Source: an uncultured Flaviramulus sp. (GTDB lineage Bacteria; Bacteroidota; Bacteroidia; Flavobacteriales; Flavobacteriaceae). From it: a stretch of 64,000 bases of DNA. The translations under genes were made by a program, and so were the position numbers. This document shows positions 1-7,818 of the stretch, one piece after another. Numbering within the stretch: position 1 is the stretch's first letter; each line of letters starts with the position of its first letter. The notes under the pieces are model-generated. The model did no database searches. It had not been told where the DNA came from and was given only the letters and a program-made list of their open reading frames with translations. Location: NCBI GenBank assembly GCA_947487155.1, contig CANKVS010000009.1, positions 1 through 64,000 of the forward strand, read 5' to 3'.

Positions 1-1
1 G

Positions 2-133
2 GGTAAAGGTTACTTTGTAAATACAGTCGGTCAACATGGTACAGAAAAGCTAATAGCAAAATATGTAAAAAATCAAGGTTTAGAGAAGCAATACACTCAA
101 CTTAAAGCAAATCATCAATTAAAGTTGTTTTAA
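2..133 (+). CDS. IS200/IS605-like or RAYT-type transposase, C-terminal fragment
   Basis: The open frame enters from the left edge and gives 43 residues ending in QLKANHQLKLF. The pattern GKGYFVNTVG, then a short helix (KLIAKYVKNQ), then a QLxLF-type tail is what I know from the C-terminus of Y1 (HUH) transposases of the IS200/REP-associated group, where the catalytic Tyr helix and the end of the protein lie close together. These enzymes act on single-stranded DNA at hairpins. A hairpin with a bulged T follows 2 bases after the stop, as expected for such an element. The catalytic HUH part lies outside the window, so the family call rests on the tail and the hairpin only. Confidence 0.55.
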   Translation, partial: GKGYFVNTVGQHGTEKLIAKYVKNQGLEKQYTQLKANHQLKLF

Positions 134-158
134 TGCCTCGTATGCTTGCATCGAGGTA
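134..158 (+). repeat. REP-like/IS200-end hairpin with bulged T
   Basis: CCTCG, a bulged T, ATGC, a TT turn, GCAT and CGAGG form a 9-bp stem (136-156), followed by TAGTTTA. It lies directly behind the transposase fragment. Hairpins with an unpaired T are the recognition structures of IS200/IS605 and RAYT transposases. A same-length hairpin with the same flank (TAGTTCA) occurs at 55080-55100. There is no T-tract, so it is not a terminator. Confidence 0.6.
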
Positions 159-268
159 GTTTACTTATGGAATATTGCTAATAAAAGTCATTATACAACT
201 GCTTGAAAATTATTAAGGTATATGATTTAATAATTTTATATTTTTACCCTAAATGTAATTACTAAATA

Positions 269-1951
269 ATGAAAGGAATACAAGATACTTCAAACGAGAC
301 ATATAGAAAGTTAATGGGTAATGGTCTTAAATATGTTATTCCTAAATTTCAAAGAGATTACAGTTGGGAATCAGAACATTGGGATGATTTATGGCAAGAC
401 ATACAGCTAATCCTTGAAAATGAAGAAAACGAGCATTATATGGGTTATTTAGTCCTTCAAACTACAGATAATAAGAAGTATACTGTAATTGATGGTCAAC
501 AGAGACTAACTACCCTTACAATATTAATATTAGCTCTTTTAAAAAGGTTAAATGACTTTGTTAATGAAGGCTCTGAAGTTGAAAATAATGAATTACGAAT
601 AAACACTTATAGAAATAATTATATAGGAACTCTAAATACAATAACATTAATTTCTGATAATAAATTAAAACTTAATAGAAATAGCGATGACTATTACAGA
701 AACTATATGGTTCTTTTAAAGGAATTACCTCTTAGAAACACAAATGCTTCTGAAAAAAATATGAGATCGTGTTTCGAATGGTTTTATAAAAAACTAAAAA
801 AATATTCAACTGGCGAAGATATTGCAAATTTTCTTGAGACAATAGTTGATAAATTATTTTTTACTGTAATAACGGTAACGGATCAAATAAATGCATTTAA
901 AGTTTTTGAAACTCTTAACGCTAGAGGAGTTCAACTTTCTTCTTCTGATCTACTAAAAAACTACTTGTTTTCAGTCATTGATGAGTCTAATCCACATCAT
1001 ACAGAAATAGAAGAGCTAGAAAAATTATGGAGTAGAATAATTGGAAAACTAGGAAATAAAAAATTCGAAGACTACTTAAGATATTATTGGAACAGCAAAA
1101 ATAAAACTGTTCGTAAAAACCAACTTTTTAAAGTTATTAAAAATAACATTAATTCAAAAAAAGATACTTTTGAACTAATAAGAGATTTAGAAGAATCAAC
1201 TGATATATACATTGCAATTCAAGATCCTGGAAGCGAACTTTGGAGTGATAAACCAGATATTATTAAAGCATTAAAAGAGCTAAAACTATTTCAAATTAAA
1301 CAAACTAATTCGCTTTTAATGTCTGCATACAAGAATTTAGATATAAATTCTTTTACTAAATTAGTAAAAACTTGTTCTGTAATTTCATTTAGATATAATA
1401 TTATAGGAGGCTTAAATCCTAATGAGCAGGAAGACGTTTATAATAGAATTGCTAATTCTATATTTGTAAACAAAACTATTAATTTAATTGATTTTCAATC
1501 AGTCTATGTTTCAGATATTAACTTTGAAAATGATTTCAAAACAAAGCAATTTAAAAGGACTTCAAAAAATCATAAAATAGTAAAATATCTATATTCTAAA
1601 ATTGAGAAGCATTCTTTTAATAATGATATTAACTCAGAAAGCGACAACTATACTATTGAGCATATTTTACCCGAAAGTGCAGATGAAAATTGGGGTGATT
1701 TTAATAATGAGCAAGTAAATCGATCAGTATACAGACTTGGAAATTTGGCTTTATTGGAAAATAAATTAAATTTAGAAGCTAGAACTAAACCTTATTCTGA
1801 GAAAAAAGAAATTTTAAAAAAATCTAATTGTTATTCTACAAATTCTATACAAGAGGAATACAATGATTGGAATGAAAATAAAGTTTCTGCTAGACAAAGA
1901 GAATTAGCGAAGTTAGCAAAAACAATATGGAGAATTCAAGAGCTAAATTGA
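269..1951 (+). CDS. DUF262/DUF1524 protein, GmrSD-like nuclease (predicted phage defence)
   Basis: The 560-residue protein has the two halves of the GmrSD group. The N-terminal DUF262 ParB/Srx-like fold has IPKFQRDYSW at 24-33 and DGQQRLTT at 75-82, the nucleotide-binding/hydrolysis motif. The C-terminal DUF1524 HNH-type nuclease has EHILPE at 464-469 and LGNLALLENKLN at 490-501. Family members (GmrSD, BrxU, SspE relatives) restrict phage with modified or phosphorothioated DNA. Here both domains are in one chain. It stands alone: no methylase, dnd/ssp or BREX gene is visible, so a solitary type IV-like role is inferred. It lies beside a transposase remnant and a broken gene, which fits a mobile accessory position. 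It is intact and AT-rich. Confidence 0.85.
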   Translation: MKGIQDTSNETYRKLMGNGLKYVIPKFQRDYSWESEHWDDLWQDIQLILENEENEHYMGYLVLQTTDNKKYTVIDGQQRLTTLTILILALLKRLNDFVNEGSEVENNELRINTYRNNYIGTLNTITLISDNKLKLNRNSDDYYRNYMVLLKELPLRNTNASEKNMRSCFEWFYKKLKKYSTGEDIANFLETIVDKLFFTVITVTDQINAFKVFETLNARGVQLSSSDLLKNYLFSVIDESNPHHTEIEELEKLWSRIIGKLGNKKFEDYLRYYWNSKNKTVRKNQLFKVIKNNINSKKDTFELIRDLEESTDIYIAIQDPGSELWSDKPDIIKALKELKLFQIKQTNSLLMSAYKNLDINSFTKLVKTCSVISFRYNIIGGLNPNEQEDVYNRIANSIFVNKTINLIDFQSVYVSDINFENDFKTKQFKRTSKNHKIVKYLYSKIEKHSFNNDINSESDNYTIEHILPESADENWGDFNNEQVNRSVYRLGNLALLENKLNLEARTKPYSEKKEILKKSNCYSTNSIQEEYNDWNENKVSARQRELAKLAKTIWRIQELN

Positions 1952-1956
1952 AAAAC

Positions 1957-1977
1957 CAGTTATAACACAATATATAA
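1957..1977 (+). repeat. 3'-flank motif, copy 1 (possible cassette boundary)
   Basis: CAGTTATAACACAATATATA starts 6 bases after the DUF262 stop. A close variant with single-base gaps (CAGTTACTAACATACAGATA) begins 4 bases after the stop of the next, broken gene. The rest of the 1978-2102 gap shows no gene and no clear terminator. Confidence 0.4.
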
Positions 1978-2102
1978 TACAAGCTTGGTTATGAAAACCA
2001 CCTTTGAGGATTATCTATTCAGGTTTTGTATTTGCTAAATTAGGTGCTTAAAACACGTAACGAAATTATATGTGAAACTTTGGTGAACATTAAAATAGAC
2101 TT

Positions 2103-2583
2103 ATGTTAAACAGAAATTTAATTCTAACTTTCATTTTGATTTTAATGAGTTTTTTATCTTGCGAATTCAAAGCGGACAAAAAAAAATACAGAGGAATTAA
2201 AACTTAACCAAAAAAAAATAACCGAAAAAGATATGACTAACCAAAAGGAAATTTTTAAAAATAAGGTAATTGTATTTTTGTCAAAAGAGCCTGATTTAAA
2301 ATCTAATATTTTGGATATCCAAGACTTTATCTAAAACGGAAAATCATCTATTCCTGTGTTTACATCAACAGAAAAACTGACTGAATCGACTCAAGGTGCT
2401 GAATTACCATTTCCAAAATATGAAATAGATGGATTTTTTTTATTGTCAATAATGAACGGAAATGAAACTTTAAGGGTTAATCCAGCTTTGAGTGACGAAG
2501 CTTTTTTCAAGGCTTCGGATTTAAAAGAATATTATAAGGCAGACATTAAGAAGTTAATGGAAAAAATGAATTTGGGAAAATAA
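2103..2583 (+). pseudogene. SseB-like lipoprotein gene, broken by a frameshift and a nonsense codon
   Basis: The gene begins MLNRNLILTFILILMSFLSC, a lipoprotein signal with lipobox LSC. The frame then breaks in a run of nine A at 2178-2186; removing one A restores a frame reading KNTEELKLNQKK and later NKVIVFLSKEPD. That frame has a TAA at 2332-2334, where CAA (Gln) would give DFIQNGKSSIPVFTS, and it runs on to 2583 (ending KLMEKMNLGK). The VIVFLSKEPD / IPVFTSTEKL pattern fits the SseB N-terminal domain family, whose function is poorly known. Two independent lesions mark it as a decayed gene rather than a sequencing error. It sits next to mobile remnants. Confidence 0.7.
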
Positions 2584-2586
2584 AGT

Positions 2587-2610
2587 CAGTTACTAACATA
2601 CAGATATAAC
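2587..2610 (+). repeat. 3'-flank motif, copy 2 (possible cassette boundary)
   Basis: CAGTTACTAACATACAGATA starts 4 bases after the SseB-like stop and matches the motif behind the DUF262 gene (1957-1977), allowing three single-base insertions. The shared position just after two unrelated accessory genes suggests a boundary element. Confidence 0.4.
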
Positions 2611-2614
2611 AAAT

Positions 2615-2647
2615 AAAAACACATCCAAAAAATCAGGATGTGTTTTT
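2615..2647. terminator. Bidirectional intrinsic terminator
   Basis: AAAAACACATCC, a 9-base loop, and GGATGTGTTTTT form a perfect 12-bp stem with U-tracts in both directions. It ends the minus-strand LTXXQ-like gene that stops at 2703 and can also end the broken SseB-like gene. On the minus strand the motif TTGGTTAGTT (2667-2680) precedes it. Confidence 0.85.
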
Positions 2648-2702
2648 CTTCAATCAAACTATAATCAACTAACCAACTAAGTTTCTTATCTTTTTTGTAT
2701 TG

Positions 2703-3161
2703 TTATTTTTTCTTCGCGTTTTTCTTCATTTTAGATTTACCGCTTTGATATCTTTTTGCTTGAGACTTTTCCCATTTTGCATATTGCTCTTCATTTAAAA
2801 TGTCTTTCATTTTTCGTTTGGTAGCAATTTTATGATCTAACGTTTTATTTGTCATTTCAAGGCGTTCTTCTTTTGAAGGTTTTTCAGTTGCTCCATTTTC
2901 TTTCGCTGCTTTACGCTTTTCTATATACGCTTTTCTAACCTTTGCGTTTTCAAGATTTATTTTGTAGATTTTTTTCTGCTGAGATTCATTTAAATCTAAA
3001 TGTAAAGTCATTTTTTTTGTTTGTAAAGTCGACATTTCTTCAGCAGATAAATTCATCATTTTCTCTCCTCTTTCTCTATGGCTACGATCTCCTTTTTTCT
3101 GTTGTTGCGCTGTTGCTTGTAATGCTAAAAATGCTACAGCAATTAGAATTAGTTTTTTCAT
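2703..3161 (-). CDS. Exported basic LTXXQ/Spy-CpxP-like or DUF4890 protein
   Basis: The product has 152 residues with a clear signal peptide (MKKLILIAVAFLALQATAQ). The mature part is strongly charged and helical. The segment LQTKKMTLHLDLNESQQKKI followed by MKDILNEEQYAKWEK is the pattern seen in flavobacterial DUF4890 proteins, which resemble the periplasmic Spy/CpxP chaperones. The C-terminus is a Lys-rich tail ending KMKKNAKKK. It probably acts in the periplasm, and binding of unfolded proteins or metals is possible but not shown. It is a single gene with its own terminator at 2615-2647. Confidence 0.6.
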   Translation of the reverse strand: MKKLILIAVAFLALQATAQQQKKGDRSHRERGEKMMNLSAEEMSTLQTKKMTLHLDLNESQQKKIYKINLENAKVRKAYIEKRKAAKENGATEKPSKEERLEMTNKTLDHKIATKRKMKDILNEEQYAKWEKSQAKRYQSGKSKMKKNAKKK

Positions 3162-3306
3162 TTGTATAAAATTTAAGTTAATTTATAAGTAAGACTTTTG
3201 GAACTTAAAAAGGTTTAAAACCTATATTGTTTTTAACTATAAGTTAACACTTAAAGTAAGATTTACTCAATAATCAAGCTTTGTATACTCTAAAATATAA
3301 GATGTG

Positions 3307-4524
3307 TTATTTGAATATGGGCACCTTTAAATTAACACCCGTTTGAAAATCTGGAGCGTTGTTAACTAAGAAATCTTCTTTAAAATAGATAGAAAATTTA
3401 TAATCTGGTCGTCCGTAAGTATAAATAAAAGACCAGTTAGATAATGTTTTGTATAAGGTCGTGACACCATGTTGCCAACCTCCTTTAATGTCTTCCCAAT
3501 TACCTAAAAGGCTATAGTAACCAGCTTCTTTTTTCTTGTTGTATCGCGATTGGAGTTGATAACTAATATTAAAGGCATTGTAGTTTTTTTTCTTAGTGTA
3601 TTTTGTGATTTCAATACTGCTTTCGGCGGTGGCTAAATAGGGGTTGTTACCTAAATCGATAACCTCTCTAAAATTAATTAGGTTTTTGCGTAAAATATTT
3701 ACCCCTAGGCCTATATTCATTTCGTAATTCTTTTTTAAATCAATTCTTTTAACGGCGTTTGATGATATTCCAATATCTATAGAAGGATTAAATTTTGAGG
3801 TGTTTATACCTAAATGTGTTCCAAAATTTAAAAAGATGTTTTTACTATCGTTAATTGCAAGCGAAGGGTAATAAAAATGATTAAGCTCTATGCCGCCTAT
3901 AAAGAAGTTGTTATTGTTTAGTTTAAGCGTGTTTCCATTTCTATCATTGTATTCAAAATTTACTTGATTTAATCCGTAAAAACGCCTCCCAAACGGGTCT
4001 TCGCCACCATTAATATTACTATGAAACCATTCAATAGTTTCATCTCCAGTAAAAAACGAAAACGGGTGTTTTCCTTTTGTAATTAAATAAGAACGAAGAT
4101 TGATACCAAGTTCATGCTTTTTTGAAATAGGAATAGTGATGCCCAATCTAAACCCTTTAATTACAGCGTCTATAATAATATTTAAGTAATCGGCAGGTGT
4201 TGTGTTTTGATCTATAAAATTAAAACTTCTCTCGTACCAAATGGTATTGCTTAGTTGTCTTCTAATATTTGGATTTTTAGGAAAGTAAGCTTCTATAAAG
4301 GGATGGAAGTTGTTGCCACTTGCATAATCTATAGATAAAATTTTGTTTTTAGGAGGTTTTATTTTGAAATTTTGATTTATTCGCGAACTAAAAATACCAA
4401 AATGATGTGTTGTTAAAAGACTTGGTGCATCAATGCCATTTTTAATTTGTAGACTATCCTTTTGTTGAGCAGTTAGGTTAAACCAGTTGAAACAAATAAT
4501 TAAAAAAAGCACTTTTTTTTGCAT
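3307..4524 (-). CDS. Secreted protein of unknown function, predicted outer-membrane barrel
   Basis: I do not recognise a named family. The product is 405 residues with a signal peptide ending LTAQQ. The mature part has many alternating hydrophobic/polar stretches with aromatic girdles (for example FRLGITIPISKKHELGINLR and LFLNFGTHLGINTS-like strands) and ends in the hydrophobic residue pair IFK. This fits a beta-barrel in the outer membrane. It lies 19 bases downstream of the 504-residue helical protein on the same strand and is probably cotranscribed with it. Confidence 0.45.
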   Translation of the reverse strand: MQKKVLFLIICFNWFNLTAQQKDSLQIKNGIDAPSLLTTHHFGIFSSRINQNFKIKPPKNKILSIDYASGNNFHPFIEAYFPKNPNIRRQLSNTIWYERSFNFIDQNTTPADYLNIIIDAVIKGFRLGITIPISKKHELGINLRSYLITKGKHPFSFFTGDETIEWFHSNINGGEDPFGRRFYGLNQVNFEYNDRNGNTLKLNNNNFFIGGIELNHFYYPSLAINDSKNIFLNFGTHLGINTSKFNPSIDIGISSNAVKRIDLKKNYEMNIGLGVNILRKNLINFREVIDLGNNPYLATAESSIEITKYTKKKNYNAFNISYQLQSRYNKKKEAGYYSLLGNWEDIKGGWQHGVTTLYKTLSNWSFIYTYGRPDYKFSIYFKEDFLVNNAPDFQTGVNLKVPIFK

Positions 4525-4543
4525 AAAGTATAAATATAGAAGT

Positions 4544-6058
4544 TTATTTTAAAATAGGTTTTGCGCTTTCAATTAAATTAAGTGTTGTTTCGTATAAGTT
4601 TTTATTTTCCATTTTACTTTTTAACCAAGCATAAAAACTCATTACAAATATATCTTCTCGTTTTTTATCAATCCAGTCAAATGAATTTTCAACCTTGTTT
4701 TTAAATGCGATTGATGTTGCTTTTTCTGGGTTTTTATAACAAGCCTCTATTAATGCTAAATAAATTAGTACGCGTTCTTGGTTAATACCTTTCAAATAGC
4801 TGGTATGATTTCTTTTAAAGCTTAATAATCTTGATTCTACCAAATCGATATTTTCAAGTTCTATATGAAGCAGTATGTCCATTAAATTCTTTTTAATAAC
4901 CCATTCTGTTCCTGCTTTTTCTGTATACCAATGGTCTGTATGGTAAAATTTAGAAAAGAGTGTATGTGCTTTTTTAAAATATTGCTTCTGAAAATAAAAC
5001 ATAATAAGGCTTAAATAAATATCTAATAAAGCCTCTATGTCTTGATGTTTAATTTTTGTTAATGGGTTTAATATAGCAATAGCTTCGTCTTGTTTGTTAG
5101 TATAATTTAAGTTAAGACTAAAAAGTAGGCTATATTTAAGTATAAAGGTCTTATAGTGTTTTTTTTGATTGTTATGCATGTGCTGTTGCATAAGATTTAA
5201 ATAGTAAAAGGACTCATTAAACTTTTTACTTCTAAATAATGTATTAGCAATAATATAGAGTATTTGAATATGATAATATAGTTGTTTTTCTTTGTTTTTA
5301 TGCTTAATTATAGTTTTGTAAGTCCGTATTAAAAAAGGTTCGACCTTTAAATAATCGTTGGTAGCAAAAGCTGAAAGGCTAATAATAGTAATAAGTTGAT
5401 AAAGCGATTTAAACGACATAGAATCGTTAATACTAATATTGTGGTTGTTTAACTCATCATTTAAAATGGTTTGAAAATCTATAGCCTCACCTTTATAGGT
5501 TATTTTATTTAGTATTTGTCTAATTTTAGCATAAACAATATTAAGTTGGTCTTCTAGTTGATGGTTTTTTTGATTGTTTTCAAATTTTACAATAAGATTA
5601 TTAATATCGACTGCAGGATTTGTGTAAGCATATTGAATTTGTGTGTGATGTATTTCGTTTAATAAAGGAAATAAATGATGCACGGTTGCTAAAACCTCTG
5701 CCTTATCTAAAATTTTATAAGCCATTTTATATTGCTTTTGTTGTAAGCAAGTACGCGAAGCTAATATGTATTTAATAATTTGCATGTCTACAGCCTTTTC
5801 TTCTTGTAAACTTATATTAGCGATAAAGTCTATAATAGATTGATACAACCGTTTCCTTAAGGCGTGGTAAGCTTCTTTTTTGTGATTTCCATAAAGCTTA
5901 AAGCATATGTCTTTTGAGTTTAAATCTGGGTTTAATAAAAGCTTAAACAACTGTATGTTTTTAGTGTCCTTGCGTTTATTCTTTTTTTCTAAATACGAAG
6001 TAAAACGCTGCTTGTCTTCATTAGAAAAGGTAGAAATTATATGATTTAAATCATTCAT
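4544..6058 (-). CDS. Cytoplasmic helical-repeat (TPR-like) protein of unknown function
   Basis: The 504-residue protein has no signal peptide and is rich in Leu, Lys, Tyr and His. It consists of repeated amphipathic helices of about 30-40 residues (such as QYKMAYKILDKAEVLA and KKAHTLFSKFYHTDHW), as in tetratricopeptide solenoids, although no single repeat is canonical. I cannot name a function; a scaffold role is plausible. It is the first gene of a pair with the predicted barrel protein. An inverted repeat (TCACTAAATA at 6066-6075 with TATTTAGGTGA at 6100-6110) lies just upstream of its start and could be an operator. Confidence 0.45.
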   Translation of the reverse strand: MNDLNHIISTFSNEDKQRFTSYLEKKNKRKDTKNIQLFKLLLNPDLNSKDICFKLYGNHKKEAYHALRKRLYQSIIDFIANISLQEEKAVDMQIIKYILASRTCLQQKQYKMAYKILDKAEVLATVHHLFPLLNEIHHTQIQYAYTNPAVDINNLIVKFENNQKNHQLEDQLNIVYAKIRQILNKITYKGEAIDFQTILNDELNNHNISINDSMSFKSLYQLITIISLSAFATNDYLKVEPFLIRTYKTIIKHKNKEKQLYYHIQILYIIANTLFRSKKFNESFYYLNLMQQHMHNNQKKHYKTFILKYSLLFSLNLNYTNKQDEAIAILNPLTKIKHQDIEALLDIYLSLIMFYFQKQYFKKAHTLFSKFYHTDHWYTEKAGTEWVIKKNLMDILLHIELENIDLVESRLLSFKRNHTSYLKGINQERVLIYLALIEACYKNPEKATSIAFKNKVENSFDWIDKKREDIFVMSFYAWLKSKMENKNLYETTLNLIESAKPILK

Positions 6059-6209
6059 TTAATCGTCACTAAATAATTATAAATATAAGTAAATATAAAT
6101 ATTTAGGTGATATTATATTAAAATATATCGTCAGTTTTTGTTGAAAATTGTGTTTTATGAAATTTAGAAGTTTTGCAGTTTTGCTTTGTAATCATTAAAG
6201 CAGAATATT

Positions 6210-6692
6210 ATGAATTATCAAACAACAGTTTCTGTAGAGGAAGAAACAAATAATACAGAACTTAAAAAGGAAATTAAAGTTTACGATCAAAAACCAACAC
6301 CAGCATTTATAGGCGCCTCATGGTCTGCATTACTAATAGGAATGGTATCGTATTGCATAGGTTTATGGAATGCAGATATGTTACTAAACGAAAAAGGATA
6401 TTATTTTACCATACTACTTTTTGGGCTATTCTCGGTGATTTCTGTTCAAAAAGCCGTTAGAGATAAATTGGAAAATATTCCAGTTACCGAGATTTATTAT
6501 AGTATTAGTTGGTTTACAACAGTTGCTTCAATTGTGTTATTAGTTATTGGGCTTTGGAATGCCGATTTACTTTTAAGTGAAAAAGGATTTTATGGTATGT
6601 CTTTTCTATTAAGCCTTTTTGCAGCTATTGCTGTGCAGAAAAATACTAGAGATGTGCAATATATTGATAGAAATAATTTAGAAGATAAATAG
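6210..6692 (+). CDS. YiaA/YiaB two-helix domain inner-membrane protein
   Basis: The 160-residue membrane protein contains two copies of the YiaAB two-helix unit. Each copy has a helix, GLWNAD, LLxEKG(Y/F)Y and a second helix: the first covers about 32-83 and the second about 95-147. The duplicate GLWNADMLL / GLWNADLLL segments make the internal repeat obvious. E. coli YiaA and YiaB are inner-membrane proteins of unknown function. It faces away from the minus-strand pair upstream, and a terminator at 6754-6784 follows it. Confidence 0.8.
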   Translation: MNYQTTVSVEEETNNTELKKEIKVYDQKPTPAFIGASWSALLIGMVSYCIGLWNADMLLNEKGYYFTILLFGLFSVISVQKAVRDKLENIPVTEIYYSISWFTTVASIVLLVIGLWNADLLLSEKGFYGMSFLLSLFAAIAVQKNTRDVQYIDRNNLEDK

Positions 6693-6738
6693 TGAATTTT
6701 TTTATGTTAATCACAAAACTGAAAAGTTGTTTTGATGA

Positions 6739-6784
6739 TTGGTTAGTTAACCCAAAACCTCGTGGTTAATAGCTACGGGGTTTT
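6739..6784 (+). terminator. Intrinsic terminator preceded by GGTTAGTT motif
   Basis: AAAACCTCGT (6754-6763) pairs with ACGGGGTTTT (6775-6784) with an 11-base loop. TTGGTTAGTTAA (6739-6750) lies just before it. It ends the YiaA-like gene. Because it sits across 6762, the in-frame GTG there is not the start of the next gene. Confidence 0.75.
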
Positions 6785-6797
6785 AAAACGTATTACA

Positions 6798-7493
6798 ATG
6801 AAATCAATACTTACTAAAGATTTATTGGAATTCTCTAAAACTAAATTGAGACGACCAATTCCAGATAAAACAAGGTTGTTAGAGGTTCTAGCAGTTATTG
6901 CTACTGCTGTTGGGAAATTCATTTTTATGGATTTCTTAAATTGGAGGTTACAATTTGTAGTTTTTACTATTATAGCGTGGACAGTTTATGTGGTGTATAG
7001 AAGTAAGCAAGAGAAAGAAATTTTAAGCTATTGGGGTTTTCGATTTGATAACTTTAAAAACACTATAAAATTAATGTTGCCTTTTGGTGTTTTTTCAATC
7101 ATCTTATTTATTATCATAGGATATTTTAAAAACACTATTAATTTAACATGGCATATACTACCACTTCTAATTACGTATCCTATTTGGGGGTGTATTCAGC
7201 AGTTTTTAGTTATTGGGTTAATTGCAGGAAACCTAAATAGTCTTAAACAAACAAGATTAAATAAAGTTTTAATAATATTTATAACAGCAATTTTGTTTTC
7301 GGTGACTCACTTTCCATCAGTTTGGTTAATGGCTGGTACATTTTTACTGGCTTTATTTTATGGTTACATGTATTTAAAAATAAAAAACATTTATGCCATG
7401 GGTTTATTTCATGGATGGTTAGGTGCCGTGTTTTATTATACTGTAGTAAATAGAGATCCTTTTCAGGATGTGTTTTTAAAGTTTATAAGTTAA
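6798..7493 (+). CDS. CPBP-family (Abi/CAAX protease-like) membrane protein
   Basis: The 231-residue protein has about six to seven membrane helices. It shows the last two CPBP motifs, with FSVTHFPSVW and then MGLFHGWLGAVF near the C-terminus, carrying the two conserved His. The first motif, usually EExxxR, reads CIQQFLVIG here, so the two catalytic Glu are replaced by Gln. It may therefore be an inactive or altered member. I chose ATG 6798 because the upstream in-frame GTG lies inside a terminator hairpin. It starts a closely spaced run of membrane genes up to 10335. Confidence 0.7.
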   Translation: MKSILTKDLLEFSKTKLRRPIPDKTRLLEVLAVIATAVGKFIFMDFLNWRLQFVVFTIIAWTVYVVYRSKQEKEILSYWGFRFDNFKNTIKLMLPFGVFSIILFIIIGYFKNTINLTWHILPLLITYPIWGCIQQFLVIGLIAGNLNSLKQTRLNKVLIIFITAILFSVTHFPSVWLMAGTFLLALFYGYMYLKIKNIYAMGLFHGWLGAVFYYTVVNRDPFQDVFLKFIS

Positions 7494-7498
7494 ATAGG

Positions 7499-7807
7499 AT
7501 GAATTCAGAATTTACAGATAAAAATATTTTTTACACAAGTATTATTACATCTACATTTTTACTCTTTACTTACTTGAATTCAATGGTTTTTAAAATGAAT
7601 TTTATACTAATCGGTTTCTTTCATGAACTATTAATTATTCCATGTATTTTAATTCAACCAGTGTTATTGTTTTTATCTATAAGAAGATTTATCAGAATAA
7701 AATTTAAAATAAAATCAGATACGTTTTGCACAATAATTATATCATTAATTACTTTTAGTTTAACTTGGGGAAGTTTGGTTATAAATAAACTACTAGCAAT
7801 TTTTTAA
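7499..7807 (+). CDS. Small membrane protein of unknown function
   Basis: The product has 102 residues with three predicted membrane helices (about 13-30, 34-60 and 75-98) and short Lys/Arg-rich loops. I recognise no family. It starts 5 bases after the CPBP-like gene and ends 11 bases before the DUF2157 gene, so it is very likely cotranscribed with them. An immunity or partner role for a neighbour is only a guess. Confidence 0.5.
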   Translation: MNSEFTDKNIFYTSIITSTFLLFTYLNSMVFKMNFILIGFFHELLIIPCILIQPVLLFLSIRRFIRIKFKIKSDTFCTIIISLITFSLTWGSLVINKLLAIF

Positions 7808-7818
7808 AGATTAGAATT

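Noticed and set aside
269..2583. Full defence island
   Set aside because: Only one defence-like gene is visible; the SseB-like gene is broken and the next genes are ordinary. The island could extend left of the window, which cannot be seen.
6066..6110. Inverted repeat before the TPR-like gene as a firm operator
   Set aside because: Ten of eleven bases match but the region is very AT-rich; kept only as a remark in the gene entry.
6762..6797. GTG 6762 as the start of the CPBP-like gene
   Set aside because: It lies inside the loop side of an intrinsic terminator; ATG 6798 gives a normal protein.
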